Below the pieces are notes generated by a model, which worked only from the letters and a program-made list of their open reading frames with translations, was not told where the DNA came from and did no database searches. Below, one piece after another: positions 59,815-64,000 of a DNA stretch of 64,000 nucleotides (its first letter is position 1; each line of letters begins with the position of its first letter). A program made the position numbers and the translations under genes. This stretch comes from Sipunculus nudus (Eukaryota > Annelida > Sipuncula > Golfingiida > Sipunculidae). The stretch covers positions 39,976,527 to 40,040,526 of the forward strand of contig CM049308.1 in the NCBI GenBank assembly GCA_026874595.1. Reading direction: 5' to 3'.

Positions 59815-61225
59815 TGGGTCCTCAAGATATCTGAAAGCTGCCAGAATCCTAACGATAACTGACTGCTGCCAGAGTCCCCGTGCAATATATCTGACATTTA
59901 CCTTAATCCTCACGATATCTGACAGCTAACAGAACCCTCACTTTATTTGACAGCAAAAAATATCATCATGATATTTGAGAACTGCAAGAGTCCCAACTAT
60001 ATCTTACAGCTAATAGAATCCTCACGATACCTAACAGCTGCCAGAATCCTCACATTATCTGACAGCTGCAAGAATCATCACGATATCTGACAGCTAACAG
60101 AATCATCACGATACCTGACAGTTGCAAATATTATCACGATACCTGTCACCTGCAAGAATCATCACGATATCTGCCAAAATCACGACCTGGCAGCTGCCAG
60201 ATTCATCACGATATTTGACAGCTGCCAGAGTCATCACGATAACTGTCAGCTGCAAGAATCATCACGATACCTGACAGCTGCAAAAATCATCACGGTACCT
60301 GTCAGCTGCAAGAATCATCACCATATCCGACAGCTGCAAGAATCATTACGATATCTGACAGCTGCCAGAATCATCACGATATCTGACAGCTAATAGAATC
60401 CTCACGATACCTAACAGCTGCCAGAATCCTCACGTTATCTGACAGCTGCAAGAATTATCACGATATCTGACAGCTAACAGAATCATTACGATATCTGACA
60501 GCTGCCAAAATCATCACGATATATGACAGCTGCAAGAATCATAACGATACCTGACAGCTGCAAATATCATCACGATACCTGTCACCTGCTTGAATCATCA
60601 CGATATCTGACAGCTGCTAGAATCATCACAATATCTGACAGCTGCCAGATTCATCACGATATTTGACAGCTGCCAGGATCATCACGATAACTGTCAGCTG
60701 CAAGAATCATCACGATACCTGACAGCTGCAAAAATCATCACGGTACCTGTCAGCTGCAAGAATCATCACGATACCTGACAGCTGCAAGAATTATCACGAT
60801 ATCCGACAGCTGCCAGATTCATCACGATACCTGACAGCTGCAAGAATCATTACGATATCTGACAGCTGCCAGAATCATCACGATACCTGACAGCTGCCAG
60901 AATCATCACGGTACCCGTCAGCTGCAAGAATCATCACGATACCTGACAGCTGCAAGAATCTAACGATACCTGACAGCTGCAAGAATCATCACGATATCTG
61001 ACAGCTGCCAGATAATAACGATACCTGACAACTGTAAGAATCATTATGATATCTGACAGCTGCAAGAATTATCACGATATATGACAGATGCCAGAATCAT
61101 CACGATACCAGACAGCTGCAAAAATTTTACGATATCGGACAGCTGCCAGATTCATCACGATATCCGACAGCTGCCAGATCATAACGATATCTGACAGCTG
61201 CCAGAATCATCACGATATTTGACAG
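59815..61225. repeat. 28-bp minisatellite (about 50 units)
   Basis: The unit is roughly GACAGCTGCCAGAATCATCA then CGATATCT, with many point variants (CCAGAA/CAAGAA, ATATCT/ATACCT). Nearly every unit holds CAGCTG. The left edge is more diverged than the middle. No ORF of note. Confidence 0.95.
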
Positions 61226-61696
61226 TCTCGTAAATTTCCCTATTATTATGATATCATGATATCCGGTTTTGTCCATAGTTTGAGTACACAATCATGCCAT
61301 TTCAGGAGTATTTACGAAAGGTATTGGCATCACAAAGCTCTTTTTGTGTTAAGAAAATTATCCTTTTCAAGTATTGCATGTTTATACTCAATTTGAAAAA
61401 AACTGCATGGAAGTAATAATTATATAATATAAAAAACATAAAATATATGGATATTGGTATGTAAACAATGATGGCCATAAAGTTTTATATTATTTTAACA
61501 TGATATAAAAAACTGATATTGTCCCAAACCATATGGAATGAGTAATGTTGTACCCGTAAGCTGACTGAAATGTGAATGCAAGTGACATTTGTACAACATA
61601 TAATTTTTATGATTTGATTTTGTTTCCTTCCTCTTGAAATACAAATTACCATTGATCATTTATACAATAGTGACTTTAATGGCACATGTCTAGTCT
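61226..61696. other. Unrecognised AT-rich spacer
   Basis: Nothing recognised. Confidence 0.4.
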
Positions 61697-63433
61697 GTAA
61701 ATATCAGTGATGTAAGACTTGTACTCGAGTCCACTTTTAAGGGACTTGTACTCGAGGATCATGGACTCCGACCTGTACTAAGATTCGCAGGTTGGTCTCA
61801 AGTACAATAGAAAAGAGTCACATACTACAAATACTTATATCCGTGTGTTAATATAACAGAATATTACCAAAAAAGACTATATACCACGTTTTATCCCAAC
61901 AATATTACAAAACATGCTAGTACAAAGCATGGAATAAACTGACAACTCAACATACATGATAATCTCAAATTTCCATTTTAAATTTCTTTGATCAGGTGAT
62001 TTGAATTGGACTCGCGTTTAAAATGATTCGAAGACTCGAAACTTAAGGACTTGGACTAAGAATAGAGTGGCCTGGACTCGGACTTGCATTCGGACTAATG
62101 TGTCCTAAACTTGGATTCGGACTATAGAGGACTCGACTCAGACTTGCACTCGGACTAGAGTGGCCTGGTCTTGGACTCGGACTAGAGTGGCCTTGACCTA
62201 GATTCGGACAAGAGTGGCCTGGAATCGGACTAGAATGGCCTGGACTTGGTCTTCAAGTCGGAATAAATTGGCCTGGACTCGAACAACTGTGGCCTTGACT
62301 CGGACTTCCACTCGGACTAGAATAGCCTGGACTCGGACTAGAGTGACCTGGACTCGATCTAGAGTGGCCTGGACTCGGACTTCCACTCATACTAGAGTGG
62401 CCTGGACTCGGATTTGGAATAGAGTGGCCTTGACCTAGATTTGGACAAGAGTGGCCTGGAATCGGACTAGAGTGGCCTGGACTCGGACTACGACTCGGAC
62501 TAGAGTGGCCTTGACCTAGATTTAAACTAGACTGGCCTGGACTCGGACCTGGTCTAGAGTGGCCTGGACTCGGACTTCCACTCAGACTAGAGTGGCCTTG
62601 ACCCAGACTTGGAGAAGAGTGGCCTGGTCTCGGCCTTGGACTCTGCCTAGAGTGGCCTTGACTCGGACTTCCACTCTGACTAGAGTGGCCTGGACTCGGA
62701 CTTTCACTCGGACTAGAGTGGTCTGACATTGGCCTTGGACACAGACGAGAGAGGCTTGGACTCGGACTAGAGTGGTCTGGACTAGGTCTTCCAATCGGAC
62801 TAGAGTGGCCTGGACTCGGACAAGAGTGGCCTGGACTCGGCCTTGGACTCGGTCTAGAGTGGCCTTGACTCGGCCTTGGGCTCGCACTAGAGTGGCCTGG
62901 ACTCGGACTTCCACTCGGACTTAAGTGGCTTGGACTCGAACTTTGGAATAGAATGGCCTGGACTTGGTCTTCCAGTCGGAATAAATTGGCCTGGACTCGA
63001 ACTACTGTGGCCTTGACTCGGATTTCTACTCGGACTAGAATAGCCTGGACTCGGACTAGAGTGACCTGGACTCGACCTAGAGTGGCCTGGACTCTGATTT
63101 GGAATAGAGTTGCCTGGACGCGACCTAGAGTGGCCTGGACTCGGCTTTTGACTCGGACTTGAGTGGCCTTGACTCGGACTTCCACTCCGACTAGAGTGGC
63201 ATGGATTCGGACTTCGACTCGGACTAGAATGGCCTAGACTCGGCCTTGGAGTAGAGTGGCCTGGACTCGGCCTTGGACTCAGACTATAGTAGCCTTGACT
63301 CGGCCTTGGACTCGGACTAGAGTGATGTGGACTCGGCCTTGGACTATAGTGGTCTGGACTCGGCCTTGGACTCGTACTCGAGAGTGCACTCGTCCTCGGC
63401 TGTTGAGGACTCGACTACATCACTGGTAAATCT
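61697..63433. mobile_element. hAT-like non-autonomous element (with target duplications)
   Basis: The element spans 61705-63425 (1,721 bp). It begins CAGTGATGTA and ends TACATCACTG. It is flanked by GTAAATAT (61697-61704) and GTAAATCT (63426-63433), an 8-bp duplication with one mismatch, as expected for hAT elements. Inside are an AT-rich part (to about 62000) and a minisatellite. No transposase. Confidence 0.75.
62000..63420. repeat. GGACTY-based minisatellite inside the hAT-like element
   Basis: The main unit is about 21 bp (ACTCGGACTAGAGTGGCCTG plus G), mixed with shorter CTCGGACTT blocks, giving irregular higher-order units. Long open frames here (62253-63185, 310 codons, and 62582-62914 on the minus strand) are translations of the repeat, not genes. 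Confidence 0.92.
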
Positions 63434-63519
63434 CAGAATTTTAGGTCCCTACTGGTTCATTAGGTCCAATAAACAGGGCCCAGCCTGTTAAAAACGCATT
63501 GTTGTTTGGTACACAGCCA

Positions 63520-63870
63520 TTCAGTGAGTGAGGGAATCCTGGGGAATTCCCATATGATGTCAACCTTCCGTCAGAGGTCGTTTCTCTCCAAATGAATCTC
63601 TTCTTAATAGGCACTGTGGGACTGTAGCTGTTACATTTCACGGAGACATCTTCTGTTTATATTTCACAAGCGTATGCTTACAGAATATTGCTTATTCCGT
63701 GGAGACCTAACCACAAAAACACCTATGTTTATGTTATTTGCCTTGAAACACTTCTAATCGAATATGTTTTAACGGACTACATTTTTACTTACGCCTCCTC
63801 ACTACATTTTTACTTACCCAGCTTTTGTATGTTAAAGCCGCGGTGCATTGTTGGTACATCAGAGTACATA
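63520..63870. repeat. Old dispersed repeat family U, copy 3
   Basis: It shares ordered blocks with 47500-47920 and partly with 33200-33420 (ATTTGCCTTGAAACA). Confidence 0.45.
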
Positions 63871-64000
63871 TTCCATATGATGCACAAGTAAATACGCGGG
63901 GTCTTTTCTAAAAACACACAATGTATAGTTTTCGTACCAAGACGTAGTGCGACTCTACTGTTAAGGGTTTATAGGCGTCATAATCTTACCCCTACAAAGC

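Noticed and set aside
59815-61225. CRISPR-like regular repeat spacing
   Set aside because: Units are contiguous 28-bp tandem repeats without unique spacers, in a eukaryotic context.
62253-63185. 310-codon open frame rich in Ser, Pro, Gly and His
   Set aside because: It is a translation of the GGACTY minisatellite. Overlapping long frames exist on both strands for the same reason.

Overview
The window is animal nuclear DNA: AT-rich, with many (TA)n microsatellites, minisatellites, tRNA-derived SINEs, MITE-like elements and one large retroelement array. No bacterial features and no convincing host exon were found. A marine invertebrate, probably a mollusc and perhaps a bivalve, is the best guess. 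It rests on the type of Penelope-like element and on a hairpin repeat near 52.57 kb that resembles repeats I recall from bivalve genomes. This is inference, not proof.

The centrepiece is a head-to-tail array of a Penelope-like retroelement (PLE) on the minus strand (19846-29060). Two complete units of about 2.93 kb each carry an intact 700-codon ORF with a reverse transcriptase and a C-terminal GIY-YIG endonuclease. A third unit, truncated at its 5' side, is split by a 1,927-bp foldback-like DNA element (26658-28584) with long inverted arms and a 6-bp target duplication. Each unit carries a recognisable type I hammerhead ribozyme just past the 3' UTR, so adjacent ribozymes bracket a 2,929-nt unit RNA containing the whole ORF. 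The array is bounded by (TA)n on both sides.

Two further hammerheads of different sequence lie elsewhere (about 14.67-14.73 kb and 57.74-57.78 kb), also on the minus strand. Each is followed, 28-34 nt after its predicted cleavage site, by a long (TA)n tract, and each sits in a short segment (about 0.2 and 0.33 kb) bounded by TA tracts on both sides. All three loci therefore share one layout: TA tract, short tail, hammerhead, element body, TA tract. This is the most interesting pattern in the window.

Region by region: 0-7 kb is mostly unrecognised DNA with one CAGGGGCGGAT-type element, a remnant of the GGACTY-rich family and a SINE. 7-8.3 kb holds three SINE-like copies and a MITE remnant. 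11-15 kb has a MITE, TA tracts and a hammerhead. 19.8-29.1 kb is the PLE array. 31.7-33.4 kb has duplicated MITE-like units, a 74-bp palindrome and old repeats. 34.5-37.9 kb and 45-46.3 kb hold MITEs and SINEs. 47.5-55.4 kb holds dispersed and nested repeats. 57-58.1 kb has the third hammerhead. 59.8-61.2 kb is a 28-bp minisatellite. 61.7-63.4 kb is a hAT-like non-autonomous element filled with a second minisatellite. Apart from the PLE ORFs, the open reading frames look like chance or repeat-derived frames.
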